NCBI RefSeq assembly: GCF_000426445.1
Contig: NZ_AUFJ01000011.1
Location: 186,001-250,000, forward strand
DNA: 64,000 nt
Source of the DNA: Brevibacterium album DSM 18261
Lineage (GTDB): Bacteria > Actinomycetota > Actinomycetes > Actinomycetales > Brevibacteriaceae
Direction: 5' to 3'
Of the stretch, positions 52,075 through 60,376 are shown piece by piece. Position 1 is the first letter of the stretch; each line of letters begins with the position of its first letter. The position numbers and the translations under genes were made by a program. The notes below the pieces were generated by a model. It was not told the DNA's origin. It did no database searches and was given only the letters and a program-made list of their open reading frames with translations.

Positions 52075-52081
52075 GAGTGAC

Positions 52082-52867
52082 ATGAGCGGAGTAGTTGAAT
52101 TCGACTCGGTAAGCGTGCGGCGGGGACGGTCGTTCCTGCTCGACGACATCAGCCTCACCATCGCCGAGGGTGAGCACTGGGTGGTCCTCGGACCCAACGG
52201 CGCGGGCAAGACCACGCTCCTGCAGCTGGCGGGTGCGCGCATGCACCCGACCACCGGCGCCGTGGGCATCCTCGAGGAGAGGCTGGGCCGGGTCGATGTG
52301 TTCGAGCTGCGGCCGCGGATCGGCTTCGCCTCCTCGAACCTCGCGCAGCAGACGCCGCGCTCCGAGGTCGTCCGCGATTTCGTCCTCACCGCCGCCTACG
52401 GCGTGCTGGGCCGCTGGACGGAGGAGTACGAGGCCGATGACGTCGCGCGCGCCGAGGACCTGCTCGCCGCCTTCCACATCGGCGAGCTCGCCGAGCGCAC
52501 CTTCGGCACGCTGAGCGAGGGCGAGCGCAAGCGCGCCCAGATCGCCCGCGCGCTCATGACCGATCCCGAGCTGCTCCTGCTCGACGAGCCCGCCTCCGGC
52601 CTGGACCTCGGCGGGCGCGAGGAGCTGCTGCAGGCGCTCACGGAGATCCTCGGGTCCGCGCACGCGCCCACGACCATCATGGTCACCCATCACGTCGAGG
52701 AGATCCCGCTGGGCGTGACGCATGCGCTGCTGCTGCGTGAGGGCGGCGCCGTCGCCGCGGGGCCGATCGGGGAGGTGCTCACGGAGGGGAACCTCGAGGA
52801 GACCTTCGGCATCCCGGTCGTCCTCACGGAGCAGGACGGCCGCTACAGCGCCCGCGCCCGCCTCTGA
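52082..52867 (+). CDS. ABC ATPase, ModF/YlmA-like, no paired permease
   Basis: 261-residue ABC ATPase. Walker A GPNGAGKTT, Q-loop region GFASSNLAQQTPRSEVVRDFV, signature LSEGERKRAQIARAL (Glu in place of the second Gly), Walker B LLLDEPASGLDLGG and H-loop MVTHHVEEIP. The LSEGE signature and stand-alone context recall ModF/YlmA-type ATPases whose role is unclear. No permease or binding protein is encoded next to it; the TSUP gene 15 bases downstream is not an ABC permease. Leaderless start at ATG 52082. Confidence 0.85.
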   Translation: MSGVVEFDSVSVRRGRSFLLDDISLTIAEGEHWVVLGPNGAGKTTLLQLAGARMHPTTGAVGILEERLGRVDVFELRPRIGFASSNLAQQTPRSEVVRDFVLTAAYGVLGRWTEEYEADDVARAEDLLAAFHIGELAERTFGTLSEGERKRAQIARALMTDPELLLLDEPASGLDLGGREELLQALTEILGSAHAPTTIMVTHHVEEIPLGVTHALLLREGGAVAAGPIGEVLTEGNLEETFGIPVVLTEQDGRYSARARL

Positions 52868-52882
52868 GCGGGTCCGGACGCG

Positions 52883-53725
52883 ATGGCACTCTTCGAGAGC
52901 ATGGACCTGCTCACGGCGGTCCTCATCCTGCTCGCCGGCCTCGGCGCCGGTGCGATCAACGCGGTGGTGGGCTCGGGCACGCTCATCACGTTCCCCGTCC
53001 TCGTGGCCGCGGGCGTGCCGCCGGTGACGGCGACGATGAGCAACGCCCTCGGCCTCATCCCGGGCAACATCGCCTCCTCCTTCGGCTACCGCGAGGAGAT
53101 CAGGGGGCAGGGCAAGCGGCTGCTGCGGCTCGTGCCCGCCTCGCTCGCGGGCTCGCTCGTGGGCGCCTATCTGCTGCTGCACCTGCCCGACTCCGCGTTC
53201 GAGTCGATCGTGCCGGTGCTCATCGTGCTCGCGCTGCTGCTCGTGATCTTCCAGCCCGTCCTCCAGCGCATCGTGCGCGATCGGAAGCAGGGCGAGGGGC
53301 GCGCTGAGCTCAGTTCCGGTGCCGCACCCGGTGCGGGTGAGGACCCGGCTCCGCTCATGTCCACCGGCCGGTGGATCGCGGTCGTGGCGGTCGTGTTCCT
53401 CACTGCGATCTACGGCGGCTACTTCGCCGCTGCGCAGGGAGTCATCCTCATCGGTCTGCTGGGCCTGCTGCTGCCGGATCCGCTGCAGCGGATCAACGGC
53501 GCGAAGAACGTGCTCGTGCTCGTCGTGAATGTCACGAGCGCGACGGTCTACACGATCGTCGGCTACGACCGGATCAACTGGGGCGCGGTGATCCTCATCG
53601 CGATCGGCTCGCTGCTGGGCGGATACTTCGGTGCGCGGATCGCCCGGAAGTTCAGCCCCGTGGTGCTCAGGGCCGTCATCGTCGTCCTGGGGCTCGTGGC
53701 CTTCTGGAGGATCGTCACGCTGTGA
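52883..53725 (+). CDS. TSUP (TauE/SafE) family transporter
   Basis: 280-residue membrane protein with about eight hydrophobic segments in two inverted halves. The repeated TSUP pattern is clear: GAINAVVGSGTLITFPVLVAAGVPPVTATMSN with NALGLIPG in the first half, and YGGYFAAAQGVILIGLLGLLLPDPLQRINGAKNVLV in the second. TSUP proteins move sulfite, sulfoacetate and related anions. A loop of about 40 charged residues separates the halves. Stop overlaps the SpoU start by four bases. Confidence 0.9.
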   Translation: MALFESMDLLTAVLILLAGLGAGAINAVVGSGTLITFPVLVAAGVPPVTATMSNALGLIPGNIASSFGYREEIRGQGKRLLRLVPASLAGSLVGAYLLLHLPDSAFESIVPVLIVLALLLVIFQPVLQRIVRDRKQGEGRAELSSGAAPGAGEDPAPLMSTGRWIAVVAVVFLTAIYGGYFAAAQGVILIGLLGLLLPDPLQRINGAKNVLVLVVNVTSATVYTIVGYDRINWGAVILIAIGSLLGGYFGARIARKFSPVVLRAVIVVLGLVAFWRIVTL

Positions 53726-54675
53726 ACACGCCCAGGAAGCCCGAGCCGACGGATGCGGAGATCCGCGAGCTGGCGCAGCGATGGGGGATCGCGGGCGAGC
53801 GGATCGTGCTCATCGACGGGCTCGCCGGCGGCGAGGCGGACTCCGGTCACGCGGACGGCGCCGGCTCGCTGCTCGGGGAGTACGAGCGCCTCACGGACGT
53901 GCGGCTGCGCTCGTCCTCGGAATCGGACTGGGGGCTCTACATCGCCGAGTCCACCAAGATCATCGAGCGGGCGCTGGCCGCCGGGCACCGCCCGCGCTCG
54001 TTCTTCATGACCCGCGAGTGGTTCGCGCGGCTGGCCGAGCGGCTCGGCCGGGGGAGCTGGGCTGAGACGGCGTGCCCGATCCTCATCGGCTCCGAGGCGC
54101 GGGTGGAATCGCTCACGGGCTACCACCTGCACCGGGGTGCGCTCGCGTCGATGCATCGGCCGGCACTGGCGCCCGTCGAGGACGTGGTCGCCCGGGCTGC
54201 GGCCGATGCGGAGGCCGAAGCCCGGCATTCGCGGATCGCGGTGTTCGAGAACCTCGTGGACCACACGAATCTGGGTGCGGCGTTCCGATCCGCGGCGGCG
54301 CTGGGCGTGGATGCCGTGCTGGTGACGCCGAGCTGCGCCGATCCCCTGTACCGGAGGGCGATCCGGGTGTCGATGGGGACGGTCTTCCAGGTGCCGTGGA
54401 CGCGGATCGAGGAGTGGCCGGCCGGGATCGGTGTGCTGCAGGAGGCGGGCTACATCGTGGCCGGGATGACGCTGGGGGCGGGCGCGATCACGATGCGCGA
54501 GCTCGTCGCGGAGGAGCACGCCCGCCTTGCCCTGGTGCTCGGGACCGAGGGGCAGGGGCTGACGCCTGCGGCGGATCGGCTGCTGGACCGGCGGGTGACG
54601 ATCCCGATGATGCACGGGGTGGACTCCCTCAATGTGGCGGCCTCGGCGGCGGTGGCGTTCTACGCGATGCAGTGA
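53722..54675 (+). CDS. SpoU-family RNA 2'-O-methyltransferase
   Basis: 317-residue SPOUT methyltransferase. The C-terminal knot is clear: NLGAAFRSAAALGVDAVLVTPSCADPLYRRAIRVSMGTVFQVPW, LVLGTEGQGLTPAADRLLDRRVTIPM and the knot loop VDSLNVAASAAVAFY. The N-terminal part has an rRNA-binding L30e-like region (KIIERALAAGHRPRSFFM). Target is probably a 2'-O-ribose in rRNA or tRNA, not further assignable. GTG 53722 overlaps the TSUP stop. Confidence 0.92.
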   Translation: MNTPRKPEPTDAEIRELAQRWGIAGERIVLIDGLAGGEADSGHADGAGSLLGEYERLTDVRLRSSSESDWGLYIAESTKIIERALAAGHRPRSFFMTREWFARLAERLGRGSWAETACPILIGSEARVESLTGYHLHRGALASMHRPALAPVEDVVARAAADAEAEARHSRIAVFENLVDHTNLGAAFRSAAALGVDAVLVTPSCADPLYRRAIRVSMGTVFQVPWTRIEEWPAGIGVLQEAGYIVAGMTLGAGAITMRELVAEEHARLALVLGTEGQGLTPAADRLLDRRVTIPMMHGVDSLNVAASAAVAFYAMQ

Positions 54676-54693
54676 GGGCGGGTGCCTTCACTG

Positions 54694-54716
54694 TTTTGGA
54701 TCATGAAGTCCATAAT
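54694..54716. promoter_or_regulatory. Candidate TetR operator, site 1
   Basis: TTTGGATCATGAAGTCCATAA (54695-54715) matches the site before the MFS gene at 17 of 21 positions. An imperfect dyad TGGA-N8-TCCA is visible. It covers the region just upstream of the tetR -10 at 54721, so binding would block tetR transcription. Confidence 0.7.
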
Positions 54717-54720
54717 GCTG

Positions 54721-54726
54721 TAGAGT
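54721..54726 (+). promoter_or_regulatory. -10 element for leaderless tetR
   Basis: TAGAGT, six bases before ATG 54733, immediately downstream of the candidate operator. Confidence 0.55.
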
Positions 54727-54732
54727 GTCCGC

Positions 54733-55335
54733 ATGGCCCGACCACGCAGCTTCGATGAGACCGCCGTGCTCGATGCGGCGGCAGGTGAGTTCCGTGTCCA
54801 CGGCTTCGCCGAGACCTCGACCGAGCAGCTCTGCGCGGCCGCCGGCGTGCGGCGCAGCAGCCTCTACAACGCCTTCGTCTCCAAGGATGAGCTCTTCGTG
54901 CGGGCCCTTGAGCGCTATGTCGCGACGACCGGGGCTCGCCAGAGTGCGATCCTCACCGATGCGGCGCTTTCGGGTGCAGAGAGACTGCGCGCCCTCATCG
55001 ACGTCATCGTGAACGAGGAGCTGCGCGCCGCGGGCGGCGGTCATGCGGCCGGATGCATGGTCGTGCAGAGCCTCATGAGCCCCGATCTGCGCGAGCGCGA
55101 TGAGCGCATCGCACGGATTCTCGACCGCGATCTGCGCGAGAGGCTCGCGCTCCTGTCCGGTGCGATCCGTACCGGACGGAGCGATGGTTCGATCCCCGCG
55201 CGCGTGGACCCGAACGAGGGCGCCGTGCTCGTCACCACCGTGATCTCCGGCCTCCGCGTGACGGCGCAGACCGGGGCGGATGCCGAGACTCTGCGGCGCA
55301 CCGCCTTCGCCGGACTGTCCTCCCTGCTGGGCTGA
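54733..55335 (+). CDS. TetR-family repressor of the downstream MFS gene
   Basis: 200-residue regulator. The N-terminal HTH spans about residues 9-55 (FDETAVLDAAAGEFRVHGFAETSTEQLCAAAGVRRSSLYNAFVSKDELF). The C-terminal ligand domain is helical and carries a cysteine (AAGCMVVQSL), resembling the AcrR/YcdC group in which ligand or oxidant binding releases DNA. Matching operator-like sites lie before this gene and before the MFS gene, so it is likely to repress both. Leaderless start. Confidence 0.9.
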   Translation: MARPRSFDETAVLDAAAGEFRVHGFAETSTEQLCAAAGVRRSSLYNAFVSKDELFVRALERYVATTGARQSAILTDAALSGAERLRALIDVIVNEELRAAGGGHAAGCMVVQSLMSPDLRERDERIARILDRDLRERLALLSGAIRTGRSDGSIPARVDPNEGAVLVTTVISGLRVTAQTGADAETLRRTAFAGLSSLLG

Positions 55336-55442
55336 CAGCTCGGCCGGACTGATGACTGCCGGACTGACAGCTCCGCTCGACCGGCGGCTCTGCCCGGCCT
55401 GACCCTCTGCTCCCCGAACCACCCTGACCCCATCATGCCCTC

Positions 55443-55466
55443 AATTTGGATAATTAAGTACAGAAA
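55443..55466. promoter_or_regulatory. Candidate TetR operator, site 2
   Basis: Second copy of the site upstream of tetR (17/21 identical over 55445-55465), located over the probable MFS -10 (GATAAT at 55449-55454) and ending nine bases before the ATG. The AT-rich character stands out from its GC-rich flanks. Confidence 0.7.
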
Positions 55467-55475
55467 GGTGTGCCC

Positions 55476-56684
55476 ATGCGCACAGCAGGACCCGCACCGA
55501 CGGCGAAGAGCACCATCCCGCCGGCGGTGTACGTCCTCGCCGCAGGCGTGTTCGCGATGGTGACCAGCGAGTTCACCGTCGCGGGTCTCATGCCCCAGCT
55601 CGCCGAGGGCCTCGGCACCGGAATTCCGCAGATCGGCTACCTCGTGACGATCTTCGCCGCTGCGATGGCCCTCGGCGGCCCGCCGCTCACCCTCGCCCTG
55701 CTCCGCGTCCCGCCGCGCATCGCGCTCCTCCTCGTCTTCGCGCTCTTCCTCTCCGGCAATGTCCTCGCCGCCCTCGCGACCGGGTATCCGATGATGGTGC
55801 TCGCCCGGATCCTCAGCGGCGCCGCCTCACAGGCGTTCTTCGGCATCGCGGTCTCGATGGCCGTCCGGCTCGTGGACGAGCACGTGCGCGGCCGGGCGGT
55901 CGCGGTCGTCATGAACGGGCTGATGCTGGGAACCCTGCTGGGCCTGCCCTTCGCGACGTTCATCGGCGGCCGGTTCGGATGGCAGTCCGCGTTCTGGGCG
56001 ATCTCCGCGCTCACCCTGATCGCGGCCGCGCTCACGCTCGCCGTCGTGCGCAGCCCGGCCCCGCAGGCAGGGGAGGGCGCCGAGGCGCCTGCCCCCGTCC
56101 GCACGGAACTCGCGGTGCTCCGTCGGCCGCAGTTCCTGCTCGCGCTCGCCTCCAGCACCCTGATCATCGGCGCGACGTTCTCCGCGTTCAGCTTCCTCAC
56201 CCCGATCCTCACCGAGGTCACCGGGTTCTCCGCGGGCACCGTCCCGGTCCTCCTGCTCGCCTACGGCGCTGCGACCCTGCTGGGCAATGTCGTCGTGGGG
56301 CGCCTCGCGGACCGGCACACCGTCTCCACCCTGCTCATTGGCACCGGACTCAACGCGCTCTTCCTCACCGGCTTCGCGCTGTTCGCCGGGCTGCCTCCGC
56401 TCGCGCTCGCGTTCATGCTCGGCATCGGCCTCGTCGGAGTCACCATGAATCCCACGATGGCGGTGCGCATCCAGCGCGCCGGGAGCACGGCACCCCTCGT
56501 GAACACGATTCACGGCTCCTTCATCACCCTCGGCGTCATGATCGGCTCCGCCGCCGGCTCGGCGCTCATCCCCCTCGGCGGTCTGCGCGCCCCGGTGGTC
56601 CTCGGCATCGGCCTGGCAGTGCTCGCGCTCGTCACGATCCTGCCTGCTCTGGGAAGCGCCCATCTGCGTCGTGGTCTGCGATGA
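55476..56684 (+). CDS. MFS efflux transporter, DHA1 group
   Basis: 402 residues with 12 hydrophobic segments. TSEFTVAGLMPQLAEGLG in helix 1 and the loop PPRIALLLVF..; GRAVAVVMNGLMLGTLLGLPF and the second-half GRLADRHTVSTLL place it with DHA1 drug or sugar exporters of the AraJ/Cmr kind. ATG 55476 was preferred to GTG 55470 for its spacing from GAAAGG. Controlled by the adjacent TetR through site 2. Substrate unknown; resistance to hydrophobic drugs is possible. Confidence 0.9.
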   Translation: MRTAGPAPTAKSTIPPAVYVLAAGVFAMVTSEFTVAGLMPQLAEGLGTGIPQIGYLVTIFAAAMALGGPPLTLALLRVPPRIALLLVFALFLSGNVLAALATGYPMMVLARILSGAASQAFFGIAVSMAVRLVDEHVRGRAVAVVMNGLMLGTLLGLPFATFIGGRFGWQSAFWAISALTLIAAALTLAVVRSPAPQAGEGAEAPAPVRTELAVLRRPQFLLALASSTLIIGATFSAFSFLTPILTEVTGFSAGTVPVLLLAYGAATLLGNVVVGRLADRHTVSTLLIGTGLNALFLTGFALFAGLPPLALAFMLGIGLVGVTMNPTMAVRIQRAGSTAPLVNTIHGSFITLGVMIGSAAGSALIPLGGLRAPVVLGIGLAVLALVTILPALGSAHLRRGLR

Positions 56685-56705
56685 GGCAGTGAGCGGACCG
56701 CATGC

Positions 56706-57404
56706 TCACACGGGCCGCAGGGGCGTGATCTGTTCGCCCTCCGCGGTGAAATTGGAGGGAGCGAGCCACTCCTCGAACGCCGCACGCCGCGCCGGCCATT
56801 CGCCGTCGATGATCGAGTACCAGGCAGTGTCCCGGTTGCGCTCCCGGTACACGACCGCCTGGCGGAACGTGCCCTCGTAGGTGAAGCCCAGCCGCACCGC
56901 GGCCCTGCGCGAGGGCGTGTTGAGGCTGTCGCACTTCCACTCGTACCGGCGGTACCCCAGGTCGTCGAAGGCATGGCGCATGAGCAGGTACTGCGCCTCG
57001 GTCGAGGCCGGGGTGCGCTGCAGCGCACGGGAGAAGACCACATTGCCGACCTCGATGACGCCGCCTGCTGGGTCGTGCCGCATGAGGGAGAGCGTGCCGA
57101 GGGCCCTGCCCGTGCCGTTCTCGACCACCGCATAGTGGCGGGGGTCCTCGCTCTCCGCGGCGGCCTCCGCCCAGGCGCGGTAGGCCGGGAGGGAGGGGAA
57201 GGGGCCGAAGGGCAGGTAGGTCCAGTCCCGGTCGTCCGCGGCTGCGGCGTAAGCGGCGAAGAGGTCCCCGGTATGCCGCCCGGGATCGAGGCGCTCGAGT
57301 GAGCAGTATCGTCCGGGAAGTCGCATCGCCTCCGGTCTCGGCACCCCGCTCCAGCCGGGGAGCGCGCGGCCGATCGGCTGTCCGTGCTCGTTCTGGGCGG
57401 TCAC
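56706..57404 (-). CDS. GNAT N-acetyltransferase (RimJ/RimL type)
   Basis: 232-residue acetyltransferase of the RimJ/RimL-like Acetyltransf_3 group. The typical segments are VEVGNVVFS-type EVGNVVFSRALQRTPASTEAQYLLMRHAFDDLGYRRYEWKCDSLN with TPSRRAAVRLGFTYEGTFRQA and the terminal WYSIIDGEWP. It starts with GTG overlapping the stop of the other GNAT gene by four bases. A protein or small amine substrate is possible. Confidence 0.88.
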   Translation of the reverse strand: MTAQNEHGQPIGRALPGWSGVPRPEAMRLPGRYCSLERLDPGRHTGDLFAAYAAAADDRDWTYLPFGPFPSLPAYRAWAEAAAESEDPRHYAVVENGTGRALGTLSLMRHDPAGGVIEVGNVVFSRALQRTPASTEAQYLLMRHAFDDLGYRRYEWKCDSLNTPSRRAAVRLGFTYEGTFRQAVVYRERNRDTAWYSIIDGEWPARRAAFEEWLAPSNFTAEGEQITPLRPV

Positions 57405-57868
57405 GCCTCCCCCTCGGGGCGGGCATCATAGGTGACCCAGTCGGTGCGTGCGGCGACCCGGTCGTAGAGGGCCTGCGCCTGCCGGTTGTCCGCCGCCGTG
57501 ATCCACCTGACCACCGAGCTGTCCTCGGCAGAAGCGAGGGCGGTGAGGTGCGCGATGATCGCGCGGCCCGCTCCCCGGCCCCTCGCCTCGGGCGCGGTGA
57601 AGAGGTCGTCGAGCCAGATGCCGACGGTGCCGGTCGAGGGCCGTGCGAAGCGCCGGTGGTGGCCGATGGCCGTGATCCCGTCCGGCCCTTCGGCCACGAG
57701 TCCCTCGCATTCGTGCGCCGGGTCCATGAGCCAGTCCCACACCCGTGAGACGACCTCCTCCGACTCGGGCAGGAGGTAGAACGCGCGGTATCCGCGGAAC
57801 AGCTCCCTCCAGCGCGGTTCATCGGAGGCGGTGAGCGGGCGGACGTGCAGGGGAGCGGTGAGCGTCAT
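57401..57868 (-). CDS. GNAT N-acetyltransferase
   Basis: 155-residue GNAT protein. VRPLTASDEPRW is the N-terminal strand-helix; LDDLFTAPEARGRGAGRAIIAHL contains the acetyl-CoA pyrophosphate loop (RGRGAG) and VRWITAADNRQAQALYDRVA the C-terminal part. ATG 57868 has GGAAAGG upstream. A minus-strand TAGCGT at 57910-57915 may be its promoter. Two-gene operon with the RimJ-like gene, divergent from a MocR regulator that could control it. Confidence 0.88.
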   Translation of the reverse strand: MTLTAPLHVRPLTASDEPRWRELFRGYRAFYLLPESEEVVSRVWDWLMDPAHECEGLVAEGPDGITAIGHHRRFARPSTGTVGIWLDDLFTAPEARGRGAGRAIIAHLTALASAEDSSVVRWITAADNRQAQALYDRVAARTDWVTYDARPEGEA

Positions 57869-57922
57869 GGGCAGGGCCTTTCCGGGAGGCGGGGGTGTCC
57901 GTGCGCTCAACGCTACGGCTGA

Positions 57923-57946
57923 TTCCGGACCCCTGCAGTGCCGGAA
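57923..57946. promoter_or_regulatory. Inverted repeat between GNAT and mocR genes
   Basis: TTCCGG (57923-57928) and CCGGAA (57941-57946) form a dyad with a 12-bp centre, located about 25 bases before the mocR -10. A candidate site for the MocR protein. Confidence 0.4.
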
Positions 57947-57968
57947 AACTCGGAACTCATTGGACCAG

Positions 57969-57974
57969 TATGAT
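57969..57974 (+). promoter_or_regulatory. -10 element for leaderless mocR
   Basis: TATGAT, then six bases and ATG 57981; near-consensus hexamer without any ribosome site. Confidence 0.55.
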
Positions 57975-57980
57975 GCCCCT

Positions 57981-59525
57981 ATGCGCCACCCCTTCCCGAT
58001 GGATCTCGTGCTCGATGCCGAACGCTCCCCGGGCATCGGTGCCCGCGAGCATCTGGTCGAGCAGCTGCGCGCCGCGATCCTGGCCGGCCAGGTCGAAGCT
58101 GCTGAGCCGCTGCCGTCAACGCGCTCCCTCGCGACCGCCGCCGGGGTCTCGCGGGGCACGGCCGTAGCGGCCTACGAGGAGCTCGCCGGAGAGGGGTATG
58201 TGACCATCGTGCCCGGCTCCGGCACCTTCGTCACCGCCGGTCTGCCCGCTGCGGGGACGGATGCTGCGGGGACGGATGCTGCGGGGCCGGGCGCGCCGTC
58301 CCATGGCGACCCGATTCGCCGAGAACCGCCCCGCCGGACGCCGGCACCGGCCGCTGAGGTCGGGGCAGGCGACACAGGACGAGCGCAGGGGGCGGCTCCA
58401 CACTGGGACCTGTCACCGGGGCTGCCGGCGAGCAGCGTCGCCACGAACCGCGAATGGGCGGCCGCCCGGCGGAGGACGAACGGTCAGGGGCTCCCGGTCC
58501 GTGAACCGGATCCGGCGGGGGAGCCCGGTTTGCGTGCACAGGTCGCAGCGCACCTCCGCGCCTCCCGTGGAGTGCGCTGCGAACCGGAGGACATCGTGGC
58601 GACGGCGGGCACGAGCGACGGGCTCGGGCTCCTCGTGCACGCTCTGCGCGCCGGGAGTCGAGGCGAGGTGCGGATCGCGACGGAGAATCCGGGCCACCGG
58701 GCGTCCCGCAGGGTGATGAGCCGGCTCGGAGCCGTCCCCGTGCCCGTCCGGGTGCGCGACGGCGGGATGGACGTCGCCGCGCTCTCGGACGCGTCGGGTC
58801 CCATCGACGCGGTTCTCGTCACGCCCAGCCACCAGTACCCGCTCGGCGGCAGGCTCCCGGTCGCCGCACGGCTGGAGATGCTGGAGTGGGCGCGGACGGC
58901 CGGTGCGCTCATCATCGAGGACGACTACGACAGCGAGTTCCGGCACGGCGCACCGCCGCTGCCGGCGATCTCCTCCCTCGACCGGGAGCAGACGGCCGTG
59001 CTCGTCGGCAGCTTCTCGAAGACGCTCTCGCCGTGGCTGCGGTGCGGTTACCTCCTCGTCCCGGACCCCGTTCTGCGGGAGCGCATCCTCGATGTGCGCG
59101 ATGCCCTCGGCCAGCCGGTCTCCGGTGCGCTGCAGGCCGCGCTGGGGGAGTTCCTGCGCACCGGGGGCCTCCGGCGCCATCTGGCCCGGGTGGGCCGTGA
59201 GTACGCGCATCGGCGCGGGCTGGTCCGCGAGGCGACGGCCGGCCTTGCGCCGCACGTGCGGATCGACGGCCTCGACGGCGGCCTGCACGCCGCGCTGTCC
59301 TGGCGGGGGGAGGGGCCCGCTGACGAGGACGTCGTCGCGGTCCTCGCAGCCAGGGGCATCGCGGTCACGGCACTGAGCCCGCACTACCACGGTCCGGGCG
59401 GGGCCGAGCGGAACGGCATCGTCCTCGGCTACGGCGCTCCAGCCGATCTTCAGCTCCGCTCTGCGCTCAGGACCGTCCGTGCGGTGCTGACGGAACGGGT
59501 GTGCGCCGATGCGATGGGAGAATGA
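57981..59525 (+). CDS. MocR/PdxR-type regulator (GntR HTH fused to aminotransferase)
   Basis: 514-residue protein. Winged helix: residues 1-80 (STRSLATAAGVSRGTAVAAYEELAGEGYV). Fold-type I aminotransferase-like domain: about 170-510, with the PLP-binding lysine in GSFSKTLSPWLRCGYL and VIIEDDYDSEF-like IIEDDYDSEFRHG. The linker has two copies of a 15-base tandem repeat (58251-58280) giving GTDAA repeats. PdxR members control pdxST; no pdxST is nearby, and the targets may be the GNAT genes. Overlap or short spacing to the downstream phosphatase gene suggests co-transcription. Confidence 0.9.
   Translation: MRHPFPMDLVLDAERSPGIGAREHLVEQLRAAILAGQVEAAEPLPSTRSLATAAGVSRGTAVAAYEELAGEGYVTIVPGSGTFVTAGLPAAGTDAAGTDAAGPGAPSHGDPIRREPPRRTPAPAAEVGAGDTGRAQGAAPHWDLSPGLPASSVATNREWAAARRRTNGQGLPVREPDPAGEPGLRAQVAAHLRASRGVRCEPEDIVATAGTSDGLGLLVHALRAGSRGEVRIATENPGHRASRRVMSRLGAVPVPVRVRDGGMDVAALSDASGPIDAVLVTPSHQYPLGGRLPVAARLEMLEWARTAGALIIEDDYDSEFRHGAPPLPAISSLDREQTAVLVGSFSKTLSPWLRCGYLLVPDPVLRERILDVRDALGQPVSGALQAALGEFLRTGGLRRHLARVGREYAHRRGLVREATAGLAPHVRIDGLDGGLHAALSWRGEGPADEDVVAVLAARGIAVTALSPHYHGPGGAERNGIVLGYGAPADLQLRSALRTVRAVLTERVCADAMGE
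58251..58280 (+). repeat. 15-bp tandem repeat in the mocR linker
   Basis: GCGGGGACGGATGCT occurs twice in direct succession and begins a third partial copy. It keeps the frame, so copy-number change would lengthen the linker by five residues per unit. Confidence 0.8.
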
Positions 59526-59529
59526 ACCC

Positions 59530-60330
59530 ATGACGCAGGACATCCAGGACCGGCGCGCGCAGCTGGCCGCGCATCTCGACGCCGCACGCATCACAGGAGA
59601 GGTCGCGACACCGCGGGAGGGAAACCTCGCGCACATCCACCGCTTCCTCTCGCAGGAGAGGCAGTTCGACTTCGGAGTGCGACTGGAGCGCGACTGGGAC
59701 TACGAGTCCGTCTTCGCGCTCATGGTCGAGCGCGTGGGGCTGCGCCCGGACCCGGCCTTCGCGGAGGGCGTGGACACGATCTCGGCGGAGAAGTGCATCG
59801 CGGCGCTGGACCGCATGCGCGCGGTGCTGGAGGAGACGGTCACCGCGGGCGGGCGGATCCTGTTCGCATCGGGGCATCCCGCGGGGCTGCTGCCCGTCCA
59901 CGAGGCCGTCGCTGAGTGGGCGCAGGAGCGCGGCGCCGAGGTGGTGGCCGGTGAGGCGTGCGCCGCCGATCCCGCGACGCTGCGGATTCCGGTGCCCGCG
60001 CCGGTCGGCGGGGACGTGAGGCGGCTGGGGCGCGTGCACGTGTGGCACCAGCACGGCGGTGTGCCGCACACGCACCTGGCCGAACCCATGCACGCCCTGC
60101 TCGATGCGCTCGAGGCCGCAGGGGCCCCGCAGCCGGACCTCGTGGTGGCCGATCACGGCTGGGCGGGCGCCGCGGGCTCCCGGGGCGTGCGGACCGTGGG
60201 CTACGCCGACTGCAACGATCCCGCGCTGTTCGTCGCCGAGGCCCAGGGCCAGGTCGAGGTCTCCGTGCCGCTCGACGATGATGTGGTTCCGCAGCTGTAC
60301 GGGCCCATGCTCGACTACCTGCTGCGGTGA
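59530..60330 (+). CDS. Predicted phosphatase, uncharacterised actinobacterial family
   Basis: 266 residues. Notable stretches: LFASGHPAGLLPVHEAVAEWA, VWHQHGGVPHTHLAEPMHALLDAL, VVADHGWAGAAGSRGVRTVGYADCNDPALFVAEA and VPLDDDVVPQLYGPMLDYLL. Proteins with these patterns are annotated as phosphatases in actinobacterial databases without experimental support that I know of. The clustered His/Asp residues are compatible with metal-dependent hydrolysis. ATG 59530 with GGGAGA eight bases upstream; a more upstream ATG at 59509 overlaps mocR. Same direction as mocR. Confidence 0.75.
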   Translation: MTQDIQDRRAQLAAHLDAARITGEVATPREGNLAHIHRFLSQERQFDFGVRLERDWDYESVFALMVERVGLRPDPAFAEGVDTISAEKCIAALDRMRAVLEETVTAGGRILFASGHPAGLLPVHEAVAEWAQERGAEVVAGEACAADPATLRIPVPAPVGGDVRRLGRVHVWHQHGGVPHTHLAEPMHALLDALEAAGAPQPDLVVADHGWAGAAGSRGVRTVGYADCNDPALFVAEAQGQVEVSVPLDDDVVPQLYGPMLDYLLR

Positions 60331-60376
60331 GAGGCGTCCGGCGAGGCGGGTTCGGCGCGGCACCCGCGCGGGAGCG

